In this document: positions 33,168-41,655 of the stretch, piece after piece
Numbering within the stretch: the stretch's first letter is position 1
Layout: each line of letters opens with the position of its first letter
DNA from: Rhizobium terrae
Lineage (GTDB): Bacteria; Pseudomonadota; Alphaproteobacteria; Rhizobiales; Rhizobiaceae
Reading direction: 5' to 3'
Length of the DNA stretch: 64,000 nucleotides
Assembly (NCBI RefSeq): GCF_003425685.1
Contig: NZ_QJKM01000011.1
Location: 62,001 to 126,000 of the forward strand
Notes under the pieces: model-generated
Seen by the model: the letters and a program-made list of their open reading frames with translations, nothing else
Databases searched by the model: none
Told to the model about the DNA's origin: nothing
Translations under genes and position numbers: made by a program

Positions 33168-34009
33168 TGACCGCAAGCACGCCGTTCTTTCCCGCCGAGT
33201 GGCGGATCGAGAGCGCAAGCCAGATCGCAGATACGGTCGCCGGCACGGTCTTCGAAGTGACGCGTGCCGGCGGCGAAGTCGATGTCGTCAAGGTTTTGAA
33301 AGAAAAGGTGCTGGGGGACAGTCTCCGCGGCGCCGATTTCATAACGTGGCGGGATGGCGTCGGATGCATTCGCCTGATTGCCCGCTCGCAAAACATGCTG
33401 CTGATGGAGCATGCCGGCAAGGTGACGCTGCGCGACCACATGGACGTGCATGGTGATATGGAAGCGACCCGGATCGCCGCCGAGGTGCTGAAGGAATATC
33501 ATCGTCCTTGCGATGTCCGGCCGCCGGCAAGCCTGCTGCCCCTTCCCTGCTATTTCGCCAGCCTGTTCAGGAAGGCGGAAGAAGAGCGCGGGTACGGCGT
33601 ATCCAGCCCCTTCACGGAAGCCGCCGACCTGGCACAGGCGCTGATTGCCGACCAGCGGGATATCAGGCCGCTGCATGGCGACCTGCATCACGAGAACATC
33701 ATGCTCGGCCCGCGCGGCTGGCTGATCATCGATCCCGCCGGGCTGATCGGCGATGCGGCGCTCGATGTCGCCAACATGTTTTCCAATCCGCTCGACCGGT
33801 TCGACCTTACTCGCAGCGAGGAGCGGATCGCGTCGATGGCGGAGATCTTCGCCGAAACGCTCGGCCGCGACGTCCGCACCATCCTGCGCTACGCCTTCGC
33901 CTATGGCTGCCTCTCCGCCTCGTGGCATGAGGAAGACGGCAATATCGGCGATCGCGACGACGAACTTGCCGTCGCCGCCGCAGTCCACAACGTCCTGAGC
34001 CAAGTCTAA
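33167..34009 (+). CDS. APH(6)/streptomycin-kinase-like phosphotransferase, coupled to argC
   Basis: A 280-residue kinase of the aminoglycoside/hydroxyurea antibiotic-resistance (APH(6), StrA/B-like) family. The catalytic loop is LHGDLHHENIML (170-179, Asp172) and the metal-binding motif IIDPAGLIGD (Asp189). The N-lobe contains VDVVKVLKEK as the ATP-lysine strand. It overlaps argC by one base and has no other start, so it is made with argC; this makes a metabolic role at least as likely as antibiotic resistance. Its stop overlaps the stop of the convergent DoxX gene (34006-34009). Confidence 0.8.
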   Translation: MTASTPFFPAEWRIESASQIADTVAGTVFEVTRAGGEVDVVKVLKEKVLGDSLRGADFITWRDGVGCIRLIARSQNMLLMEHAGKVTLRDHMDVHGDMEATRIAAEVLKEYHRPCDVRPPASLLPLPCYFASLFRKAEEERGYGVSSPFTEAADLAQALIADQRDIRPLHGDLHHENIMLGPRGWLIIDPAGLIGDAALDVANMFSNPLDRFDLTRSEERIASMAEIFAETLGRDVRTILRYAFAYGCLSASWHEEDGNIGDRDDELAVAAAVHNVLSQV

Positions 34010-34428
34010 GCGATCGGCGCCGGCACGAAAAGCTGCTTCACGCCGAGGTTGAGCACGAGCTTTTCTCCTGGCCCGTGGACGGCGGCAAACAGCAGGCCGG
34101 CCAGGAAGGTGAAGTGGTCGACGAAGAAGCCGAATTCCGCTTGGTTGCCTTCCCAGTGGCTGGGGCCATGGAAGGCGAAGGCCAGGAAGACGACATAGAC
34201 GCCGGCAAGCAGGGCCGCTTCCGAGAAGAATGCGCCGGTTAGAAAGGCAGCCGCCAGCCCCACCTCGAAGATCGCGGCCATCCAGGCCAGAAACAGCGGG
34301 AACGGAAAGCCGGCGCCTGCAATGTAACCCGCGGTCGCCTGCATGTCGATGAACTTGAAGGTCGTCGCCATGACGAACAGGCCGCCGAAGATCAGCCTTG
34401 CGACGAGAATTGCGATTGTCCTTGCCAT
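34006..34428 (-). CDS. DoxX-family membrane protein
   Basis: A 140-residue membrane protein with four hydrophobic helices (VARLIFGGLFVMATTF, FPLFLAWMAAIFEVGLAAAFL, ALLAGVYVVFLAFAF, DHFTFLAGLLFAAVHG), the DoxX pattern. The family is associated with redox and sulfur-related oxidoreductases but its role is usually unknown. GAGGAGACAGG precedes the ATG at 34428; the longer reading to 34527 is not supported. The stop overlaps the stop of the convergent kinase gene. Confidence 0.85.
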   Translation of the reverse strand: MARTIAILVARLIFGGLFVMATTFKFIDMQATAGYIAGAGFPFPLFLAWMAAIFEVGLAAAFLTGAFFSEAALLAGVYVVFLAFAFHGPSHWEGNQAEFGFFVDHFTFLAGLLFAAVHGPGEKLVLNLGVKQLFVPAPIA

Positions 34429-34571
34429 TGTCCTGTCTCCTCTTCCTGGCCGCAGCCGCTTGATGATACCCCAAGGACGGACAAAGCAGGCTTTTGCCGA
34501 CAGCATGCGTGATTTTTCTTCCCGCAAAAAAGGCGAGCGGACATCAATCCTTCCAGATGGACGCCTGAAAC

Positions 34572-35672
34572 TCAGCTTCGTTCGACGATCGCCGTTTCCG
34601 GTGCATATTCACCGATGAAGCCGCGCCAGTGGGCGATCGCAAAACCGAGCACGACCAGCGCGCCGGCCTGATGGGTCAGCGCCAGATGCAGCGGCACCTG
34701 CAATACGAGCGTCGCGATACCGAGGACGGCCTGAAGCAGGATCAGGCAGAAGAGCAGAACCGAGCGGCGCGCATGCGTGCTGCCGGGCGCCCGTTTCAGC
34801 ATCACTGCCATGTGCCAGAGCGCCGCGGCGAACAGGACATAGGCGCCGATCCGGTGCACGAACTGCACGGTCTTGGGGTTTTCGAAGAGGTTGATCCACC
34901 ATGGCTGCTGCAGGAAGAGATCGCTCGGGATCACGGCGCCGTCCATCAGCGGCCAGGTGTTGTAGGTGAAACCGGCGTCGAGGCCGGCGACCAATGCGCC
35001 GAGATAGATCTGGAAGAGCGACAATAGGGCGACCAGCACAGCGCCCGCCTTTGCCCGTCCCTCCGGCGCGATGTCGTCGCTATGCGGCGAAAGCCCGCGC
35101 ATGATCCAGACGCAGGCCGCGAAGATCAAACAGGCCATGACGAGATGGGTTGCAAGGCGGTATTGCGAAACGCTGACGAGCTTGGTGAGGCCGGAGGAGA
35201 CCATCCACCAGCCGATGAACCCCTGGAAGCCGCCGAGCGCCAGGACGCCGACCAGCGGCCAGCGCAGGCGTTTTTCGATGCGGCCCGTCGCCCAGAAGAA
35301 GATCAGCGGCAGAGCGAAGATCACGCCGATCGAACGCGCCAGGAACCGGTGCGCCCATTCCCACCAAAAGATCGACTTGAACTCGTCGACGGTCATATCC
35401 CTGTTGATCTGCTGATATTGCGGGATGCGTTGGTAGAGTTGGAATTCCTCCTGCCATTCCTCGGCCGAAAGCGGCGGAATGACGCCGTGGATCGGCTTCC
35501 ATTCGGTGATCGACAGGCCTGAATCGGTGAGCCGGGTGGCGCCGCCGACCAGCACCAGACAGAAGAGCGTGAAGACGACAACGCCGAGCCAGATGCGCAC
35601 CGCTCTGCGGTCGCGCTCGCGGCGCTTGGTGTGTTTGATGACGTCGATGATCACTGCATCGGTCGCGGACAT
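34572..35672 (-). CDS. ctaA: Heme A synthase (COX15/CtaA)
   Basis: A 366-residue integral membrane enzyme that oxidises heme O to heme A for cytochrome aa3 oxidase. Eight hydrophobic helices can be counted. The conserved haem ligands and neighbours are visible in GGATRLTDSGLSITEWKP, WWEWAHRFLAR, ATHLVMACL, FVHRIGAYVLF and ALTHQAGALVV. Length and pattern fit the alphaproteobacterial type 2 enzyme. A GGAG site lies upstream of the ATG. Divergent from the DUF2842 gene. Confidence 0.95.
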   Translation of the reverse strand: MSATDAVIIDVIKHTKRRERDRRAVRIWLGVVVFTLFCLVLVGGATRLTDSGLSITEWKPIHGVIPPLSAEEWQEEFQLYQRIPQYQQINRDMTVDEFKSIFWWEWAHRFLARSIGVIFALPLIFFWATGRIEKRLRWPLVGVLALGGFQGFIGWWMVSSGLTKLVSVSQYRLATHLVMACLIFAACVWIMRGLSPHSDDIAPEGRAKAGAVLVALLSLFQIYLGALVAGLDAGFTYNTWPLMDGAVIPSDLFLQQPWWINLFENPKTVQFVHRIGAYVLFAAALWHMAVMLKRAPGSTHARRSVLLFCLILLQAVLGIATLVLQVPLHLALTHQAGALVVLGFAIAHWRGFIGEYAPETAIVERS

Positions 35673-35835
35673 GGGCAGGCTCCGCCAAAAGGACGCATAT
35701 GGCCACTGGGCCGGCGTCTATGAGCATTTCGCGTTGCTTTGCCCCATCGACCCGTGCAAAACAAGCCCCGGCGGTTTGCGGCATGCAGTCGCGGCCACGC
35801 AATCCGGCCGGCGGTCGTGCAAAGGAGAAAGCGTT

Positions 35836-36048
35836 TTGGTCCCGCGTTTGAGAAGTTTCATCGGCACCATTCTGATCATCATTCTGGTGATCGTCTATGC
35901 GCTGGCCGCCACGACCTTCGCGACGCTGCTTCTCGCCACCTCGCCCTGGTGGGTGCATTTCCTTTATTTCCTCATCAGCGGCCTATTGTGGATCCTGCCG
36001 GCCATGGTGATCATCAAGTGGATGGCAGGATCAAAGCCCAGGCAGTAG
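35836..36048 (+). CDS. DUF2842 small membrane protein (TTG start)
   Basis: A ~70-residue protein with two membrane helices (FIGTILIIILVIVYALAATTFA and HFLYFLISGLLWILPAMVIIKWM), ending in a basic tail KPRQ. This is the DUF2842 pattern found throughout the alphaproteobacteria next to ctaA. The start is a TTG at 35836 with AAAGGAG eight bases upstream; no ATG fits. Function unknown; its position next to ctaA hints at an envelope or respiratory role. Confidence 0.75.
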   Translation: MVPRLRSFIGTILIIILVIVYALAATTFATLLLATSPWWVHFLYFLISGLLWILPAMVIIKWMAGSKPRQ

Positions 36049-36167
36049 GCCGTTTTACCGGCGGTTAACCAGCAACCGCAGTTCCACCCCGCGTCACCCA
36101 CCCGGTAAACCGATTGTTGGCACCCCCGCCCTATCTTGCCCGGCAAACGGCAGAAGCGGGCAAGGCC

Positions 36168-37415
36168 ATGCAGCAGCGCAAATTCCATCACGAAGACGAA
36201 GTCGCCGAAGCGCCCGACGCAAACGTTCACCACAAGGCGATCCGGTTTTTCGAACTGACAGTCTCCGTCGCGGCCGATGTTCGCGCCGTCGAGGCCGAAT
36301 GGCGCCATCTCGAAAGTCTCCCGAGAAATTCCCTGCATCAGGGGTTCGACTGGTGCCTTGCCTGGGCTGAAGCGCATGCGAGGGAACTTGCGATCGTCGA
36401 AGGCCGCGCCGACGATCGGGCGCTGTTCATCCTGCCATTGGAAATCGTGTCGGAACAGGGTGTGCGGATTGCACGCTTCCCCGGCGACCGGTTCAATAAT
36501 ATCAATACAGGCCTCTTCGATACCGATCTCATCGTGCCGGACGCCGAGGAACTGCAGAACCTCGCTTATACCCTGAAACAGGCTCTCAAGGATCGCGCCG
36601 ACCTGATCCTGCTCGACAACATCCCGCTCGATTGGCGCGGTACGCGGCATCCGCTATCCGGACTGGCGTCGATCGAGAACCAGAACCATTCCTTCCAACT
36701 GCCGCTCTTTTCAAATTTCGAAGCGACGCTCGCGCAACTCAACGCCAAGAGCCGCCGCAAGAAATTCCGATCCTCCAGCCGCAAGCTGGAAGCGATCGGC
36801 GGCCACGACCATGTCATAGCCACGCAGGAAAACGAAGCCCACCGTCTGCTCGACCTGTTCTTCCAGCAGAAGGGCGAAAGGCTCAAGATGTTCGGCCTGC
36901 CGGATGTCTTTCAGTCCCCGGAAATCCGAGCTTTCTTCCACCGTCTGCTGGACGTCCGGGCAAGCGGCCACGATACGCCACTGACCCTTCACGCCATTCG
37001 TCTGCGCGGCGAACACGAGGGGCATATCGCGGCAATCGCCGGCCTGTCTCGCAAGGGCGATCATGTCATCTGCCAGTTCAGTTCGATCGACGAAACCATC
37101 TGCCCGGAAGCGAGCCCCGGGGAGATGCTGTTCTGGCTGATGATCGAGAAGTCGTGCCGGGACGGAGCGGCGATCTTCGATTTCGGCGTCGGCGACCAGC
37201 CCTACAAGCGCAACTGGTGCAAGCAGGAAACGGTGCAACACGACATCCTTCTACCCCTCACTTGGAAAGGATCGCTGATGGTCCCGCTGCTGATCGCGGT
37301 GACGAAGGCGAAGGCGGCGATCAAACGCAATCCGCATCTTTATGCGATGGCGCAGCGCTGGCGGTCCCGCCAGTGCCCCAAGGCGCCGGAAGCGACAACC
37401 TCCGACGCGGAATAA
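36168..37415 (+). CDS. GNAT (CelD/BcsL-like) acetyltransferase of the polysaccharide cluster
   Basis: A ~415-residue protein of the CelD/BcsL-like acyltransferase family (Acetyltransf_6). The N-terminal half contains WRHLESLPRNSLHQGFDWCLAW and RIARFPGDRFNNINTGLFD. The C-terminal GNAT part has KFRSSSRKLEAIGG, GHIAAIAGLSRKGDHVICQF and DFGVGDQPYKRNWC, the family's closing motif. Related proteins act on polysaccharides, for example HfsK of the Caulobacter holdfast system. ATG at 36168 is chosen (GGGCAAGG upstream); 36114 is an alternative. It converges with the Wzz-type gene and is the first of six polysaccharide genes. Confidence 0.82.
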   Translation: MQQRKFHHEDEVAEAPDANVHHKAIRFFELTVSVAADVRAVEAEWRHLESLPRNSLHQGFDWCLAWAEAHARELAIVEGRADDRALFILPLEIVSEQGVRIARFPGDRFNNINTGLFDTDLIVPDAEELQNLAYTLKQALKDRADLILLDNIPLDWRGTRHPLSGLASIENQNHSFQLPLFSNFEATLAQLNAKSRRKKFRSSSRKLEAIGGHDHVIATQENEAHRLLDLFFQQKGERLKMFGLPDVFQSPEIRAFFHRLLDVRASGHDTPLTLHAIRLRGEHEGHIAAIAGLSRKGDHVICQFSSIDETICPEASPGEMLFWLMIEKSCRDGAAIFDFGVGDQPYKRNWCKQETVQHDILLPLTWKGSLMVPLLIAVTKAKAAIKRNPHLYAMAQRWRSRQCPKAPEATTSDAE

Positions 37416-37418
37416 TGC

Positions 37419-39644
37419 CTACGCCGCGCGGCGACGGCGGGACTTCGGCGAATGCCGGTCGCCGGTCTCGGCCATGACCAGCAGATTGCTGTACCCGGCC
37501 TCTTCGAAATCCGTCACCAGCTTTGCGACGTCTTCATCGCTGAAGCCCGGGACCGAAAGAACGATCTCCGCCATTGCGTTGCGCGTCAGGCGCGAAATGC
37601 CGGCGATCTCGGCCGGTCCGCATTCGATGAGCACGAGGTCGTAGGCATCGGCCAGCGCATCGATGATCATCGTCAGGCGATCGACGCCACGCATGGCGCG
37701 GGCGGGATCGGATGCGCCGTGCGGGATGATATGGGCATCCGAAAGCCGGTCCGGGTGGATCGCGTCGCCGAATGCGGTCTCGCCGCACAGGAGGTCGGTA
37801 ATGCCCGGCAGTTTCGGGTTTTCCGCCATCAACCGCGTCGGGCAGGCGGAACCCGTCATGTCGACGAGGACGACGGTGCGGCCACGGCTGGCGATCTCGC
37901 GCGCCAGCATGACGGTTGCCGTCGAGCCTTCGTCACCGCCCGGAGAAATACCGATCGCAACCGGGATGTCGTAGCGCTGCAAATAATGCGCGACGGAATC
38001 GATGGTGAAGCCCCGGTCATCAGATTCAGCGCCGGCTGCGGCTTCTTCCTTCGTCTCACGGCTTGCGACGCTTTTGGCAAACTCCTCCTCGGCCTTCGCT
38101 TGGGAAGTCGCCGCAGCGATCCTCGATCCTTCACGGACCTGTTCCGGCCGGTCGAAGCGCTGAGCTTCAGCCTGCATCTGATGGACCGCGAGAGGAGCGG
38201 CGGGCGCTGCGTCCGCGAGAGCATCATCTTCGCCTGCGCGAACGCCGGAGGGCCGGAGCGCCCGGCCCGAGAAGAGTTCGACGATGATAACGATCAGGCA
38301 ACCGAAGATGAAGGTGACGAGCGAGACGACGATGACGATTGGGATGATCTTCGGGAAATAGGGTTCGGAAGGCTCGACGGCCCGCGACACGACGCGCGCA
38401 TCGGCAGGGCTCGAATTGCCCTCGAGGCGGGAGGTCGCCTCGCGGTACCGGGCGAGGTAGGTCTCGAGAAGCTGGCGCTGGGCGGCGGCCTCGCGCTCGA
38501 GCGCGCGCAGACCCACCTCCTCTTCGCCGGCCTTGGCGGAATCCGCCTTCAGGCCGTTCAGCTGTGCCATCAGCTGACGTTCGCGGATGCGCGACACTTC
38601 CGCCTCGCTGTCGAGGCTGCCGAGAATCTTCTTCGTTTCGCTTTCGATCTGCTGGCGGATGCCGGCAAGCTGCGCACGCAGGCCTTTGAGGCGGGGATGC
38701 CCCTCCAGCAAGGATGTCGACTGGTCGGAAATCTGGGCCTGGAGATTGGCTTCCGCCTCCTTCAGCCGCTGGATCACCTGCGAACCGACGACATCGCCCA
38801 GCGAGTCCGGCGCCCGGCCGGCCTTCAGCGCATTGCGGACATTTTCCGCCCGGGCTTCGGCATTGGCCCGCTCGCCGCGGACCCTCGCAAGCTCGGTGGA
38901 GATGTCGTTCAACTGCTGGGTCGAAAAACTGTTGGTCTCGGTCGTCTGGAAAAGACCATTGGAAGAACGGTAGTCCGCCACTTTCTTTTCCGCGTCCTTG
39001 ACCCTCTGCGTCAGGCTGGCGATCTCGGGCTCGAGCCATTTGGCCGTCTCGGAGTGCGTGTCGAGCTTGGCGCCGCTCTGGATCCGTAGATAGGCCTCGG
39101 CCATCTTGTTTGGGATGTCGGCTGCGAGCTTCGGATCGTGCGAGGAAAATTCGATGGCGATGACGCGCGAATTCTCCACCGGATAAACCTGCAGCTTGTC
39201 GCGGAATTCCTGGATCACCCGGTCTTCCGGGTCCAGCTTCATGGGGTCCTGCTTGAGGCCGATCAACACCAGCGGATCGGGAAACATCGACTGGGCCGCC
39301 GGATCGAATTCCTTGAGTTTTGCAAGATTAAGGTCCCGCGCCACCCGCTTGATGAGGTCGGTCGACTGGAGAAGCTGCGCCTGACTGGTGATGTTGAGCG
39401 AATCGAGAAGCGGATCGTTCGCCTGCGCGGCGGCCTCCCCTCCCGAAAGGTTCGGCGAGCGGGATTCGATCAGGAGCCGTGTCTCGCCCTTGTAGCTCGG
39501 CTTCATCAGGCTCGTTCCGACGAGAGCGACGGCAGCGGCGATCACCGTCGCGCCGATGATCCTGACCTTGCACTCCCAGACCGCCGAAATGATCCGGCCG
39601 AGGTCGATATCCACGTCCTGATTGCCACCGTTTACGCCTGACAT
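37419..39644 (-). CDS. Wzz/GumC-type chain-length protein with degenerate BY-kinase domain
   Basis: A 741-residue polysaccharide co-polymerase. Two membrane helices (~residues 27-50 and ~430-460) flank a long periplasmic coiled-coil region (LTQRVKDAEKKVADYRSS, LEREAAAQRQLLETYL, with the conserved P-rich stretch VSRAVEPSEPYFP before the second helix). The C-terminal ~190 residues look like a BY-kinase/ParA domain but are degraded: the Walker A segment is SPGGDEGSTATVM (no GK[ST] lysine), Walker A' VLVDMTGSACPTRL lacks the second Asp, and Walker B is VLIECGP with Glu for Asp. There is no tyrosine cluster at the C-terminus (it ends in RRRRAA). It is probably a scaffold rather than an active kinase. 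ATG at 39644 has GGAG six bases upstream. Confidence 0.85.
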   Translation of the reverse strand: MSGVNGGNQDVDIDLGRIISAVWECKVRIIGATVIAAAVALVGTSLMKPSYKGETRLLIESRSPNLSGGEAAAQANDPLLDSLNITSQAQLLQSTDLIKRVARDLNLAKLKEFDPAAQSMFPDPLVLIGLKQDPMKLDPEDRVIQEFRDKLQVYPVENSRVIAIEFSSHDPKLAADIPNKMAEAYLRIQSGAKLDTHSETAKWLEPEIASLTQRVKDAEKKVADYRSSNGLFQTTETNSFSTQQLNDISTELARVRGERANAEARAENVRNALKAGRAPDSLGDVVGSQVIQRLKEAEANLQAQISDQSTSLLEGHPRLKGLRAQLAGIRQQIESETKKILGSLDSEAEVSRIRERQLMAQLNGLKADSAKAGEEEVGLRALEREAAAQRQLLETYLARYREATSRLEGNSSPADARVVSRAVEPSEPYFPKIIPIVIVVSLVTFIFGCLIVIIVELFSGRALRPSGVRAGEDDALADAAPAAPLAVHQMQAEAQRFDRPEQVREGSRIAAATSQAKAEEEFAKSVASRETKEEAAAGAESDDRGFTIDSVAHYLQRYDIPVAIGISPGGDEGSTATVMLAREIASRGRTVVLVDMTGSACPTRLMAENPKLPGITDLLCGETAFGDAIHPDRLSDAHIIPHGASDPARAMRGVDRLTMIIDALADAYDLVLIECGPAEIAGISRLTRNAMAEIVLSVPGFSDEDVAKLVTDFEEAGYSNLLVMAETGDRHSPKSRRRRAA

Positions 39645-39820
39645 GATACGCTCCAACTCATCGGTTTCGGCGAATGGTAAAGGATCATGGTAACTTGAGC
39701 GTTAATGCCCTTCCCGACCGGGTCGGGACACAAAAATCCCCGCCTCTTTACCGGGCATTAACCCTAACGGATCGATAACGGGCACAGATGGTATGAACAG
39801 CCGGAGCCCGGAACGCGAAA

Positions 39821-40405
39821 ATGTCCTTCGCCCCTTTCACACGTGTGATGGCCAGAACCGTGCTTGCGCTCGCCGCGGCCGCGACGGTGCTCGGCGGCTG
39901 CACGAGTTATGCGCCGGCACCGAAGAGCTTTCAGGAAGCGACGATCCAGCCCTACCGCCTCGACAGCGGCGACCGGTTGCGCGTGAGCGTCTTCGACCAG
40001 CCCGGCCTCACCAATACCTATACCGTCGATCAGGCAGGCTACGTAGCCTTCCCGCTGATCGGCCAGGTGGCCGCGCGCGGCCAGACGCTGCCGGCGCTGG
40101 AAGCGTCGATCGCATCCCGCCTCAAGCAGGGCTACCTGCGCGATCCCGACGTTACGATCGAGGTCGATCGCTACCGGCCGGTCTTCGTCATGGGCGAAGT
40201 CGGCCGTCCCGGGCAATATTCCTACGTACCGGGAATGACCGCCCAGAACGCCATCGCGATTGCCGGCGGCTTCACGTCGCGCGGCAACCAGCGCGATGTC
40301 GACGTCACCCGCAAGATCAACGCTCAAGTCATCACCGGCAGAACCAGCATTTCGGCTCCAGTGCTCGCGGGCGATACGATCTACGTCCGCGAACGGCTCT
40401 TCTGA
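39821..40405 (+). CDS. Polysaccharide export lipoprotein (Wza/SLBB family)
   Basis: A 194-residue outer-membrane/periplasmic export protein. The signal peptide ends in the lipobox LGGC (Cys27), giving a lipid anchor. The Poly_export domain follows (YRLDSGDRLRVSVFDQPGLTN, TVDQAGYVAFPLIGQV, RDPDVTIEVDRYRPVFVMGEV) and one SLBB motif (GQYSYVPGMTAQNAIAIAGG). Length is that of short Wza proteins with a single SLBB repeat. It is divergent from the Wzz-type gene with ~175 bases between; both probably share a regulatory region. Confidence 0.9.
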   Translation: MSFAPFTRVMARTVLALAAAATVLGGCTSYAPAPKSFQEATIQPYRLDSGDRLRVSVFDQPGLTNTYTVDQAGYVAFPLIGQVAARGQTLPALEASIASRLKQGYLRDPDVTIEVDRYRPVFVMGEVGRPGQYSYVPGMTAQNAIAIAGGFTSRGNQRDVDVTRKINAQVITGRTSISAPVLAGDTIYVRERLF

Positions 40406-40412
40406 TCGCACC

Positions 40413-41573
40413 ATGAGCGAAAGCGGCCCCTTGCGGATACTGCATTGCTTCCGGTCGCCGGTGGGCGGCATCTTCCGGCACGTGCGCGATCTCGTCGAGG
40501 AGCATCGGGCAGCCGGCCACGAAATCGGCATCCTCTGCGACAGTTCCACCGGAGGGGCGCATGAGGACCGGCTGTTCGACAGCATAAGGCCGCTGCTTTC
40601 ACTCGGTCTCCTGCGCATTCCGATGGACCGCTCGATCAAGCCGTCCGACCTCATCGCCATCTACAGGAGCTATAGACATATCAAGAGCTTGCAGCCGAAT
40701 ATCCTGCACGGGCACGGCGCCAAGGGTGGCGCGATCGCCCGGCTGATCGGTTCAGCCCTGCGGGTCAACAAGTATCGCGTAGCCCGCCTTTATTCGCCGC
40801 ATGGCGGCAGCCTGCACTTCGATCGATCGAGCCTTTCCGGCCAGGCCGTGCTGCGCCTGGAACGCGTCCAGGAACATCTGGGAGACGCGCTGGTCTTCGT
40901 CTGCGACTACGAGCGGCGGACCTACGAAGCGAAGGTTGGCACGCCGCGCAAGGTCAGCAAGGTCATCTACAACGGCATCAAGGATGCAGAGTTCGAGACC
41001 ATTGCGACCGATCAGACGGCACCGCATTTCCTCTATATCGGCATGCTGCGCGACCTCAAAGGTCCCGATGTCTTCATCGACGCCTTCGCCCGCACCGAAC
41101 GGGCGATCGGCCATCCGCTCTCGGCGCTGATGGTCGGCGACGGACCGGATCGTGATCGCTACGAGGCGATGATGGCCGAGCGCGGCCTCGGCCGACGCAT
41201 CCAGATGCGCGCCGCCATGCCGGCGCGCGAAGCCTTCGGCATGGCGAAGATCGTCGTCGTCCCCTCGCGCGCCGAAGCCATGCCCTACATCGTGCTGGAA
41301 GCGCTTGCCGCAGGCAAGCCAGTGATCGCCTCGCGCGTCGGCGGCATTCCGGAAGTGCTGGGCGCGACGAGCGCGGCGCTCGCGACGCCCGGCGATGCGG
41401 AGGATCTCGCCCGGGTCATGACCGAAGCCGTCACCACGCCCGGCTGGCAGCAGCAGGTCATGCCGAAACCGGAGGCGTTCAAGGCGGTGTTTTCGGCATC
41501 CGTCATGGCGCGTGAAATGCTCGACCTGTATCAAAATCTACTCGCCTCGCTGCCTGTTTCCAGTCGCGGCTAA
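40413..41573 (+). CDS. Glycosyltransferase family 4
   Basis: A 386-residue GT-B glycosyltransferase of the GT4 family. Substrate-side N-domain starts RILHCFRSPVGGIFRHVRDLV and contains LHGHGAKGGAIARL. The nucleotide-sugar C-domain has FLYIGMLRDLKGPDVFIDAFA, LMVGDGPDRDRYEAM and the donor motif VVPSRAEAMPYIVLEALAAGKPVIASRVGGIPEV (EX7E type). It is the only obvious glycosyltransferase in the cluster besides the initiating enzyme, so further sugars are either added by genes elsewhere or the repeat unit is short. ATG at 40413, seven bases after the stop of the Wza gene. Confidence 0.9.
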   Translation: MSESGPLRILHCFRSPVGGIFRHVRDLVEEHRAAGHEIGILCDSSTGGAHEDRLFDSIRPLLSLGLLRIPMDRSIKPSDLIAIYRSYRHIKSLQPNILHGHGAKGGAIARLIGSALRVNKYRVARLYSPHGGSLHFDRSSLSGQAVLRLERVQEHLGDALVFVCDYERRTYEAKVGTPRKVSKVIYNGIKDAEFETIATDQTAPHFLYIGMLRDLKGPDVFIDAFARTERAIGHPLSALMVGDGPDRDRYEAMMAERGLGRRIQMRAAMPAREAFGMAKIVVVPSRAEAMPYIVLEALAAGKPVIASRVGGIPEVLGATSAALATPGDAEDLARVMTEAVTTPGWQQQVMPKPEAFKAVFSASVMAREMLDLYQNLLASLPVSSRG

Positions 41574-41655
41574 AGGCTTCCTTCACCTCTTTTTGCTAGT
41601 GGATTTCCATTGCTTCCAGGTCCGGCGAGACCTGACAGGCCGAGGGAACCGGGCA

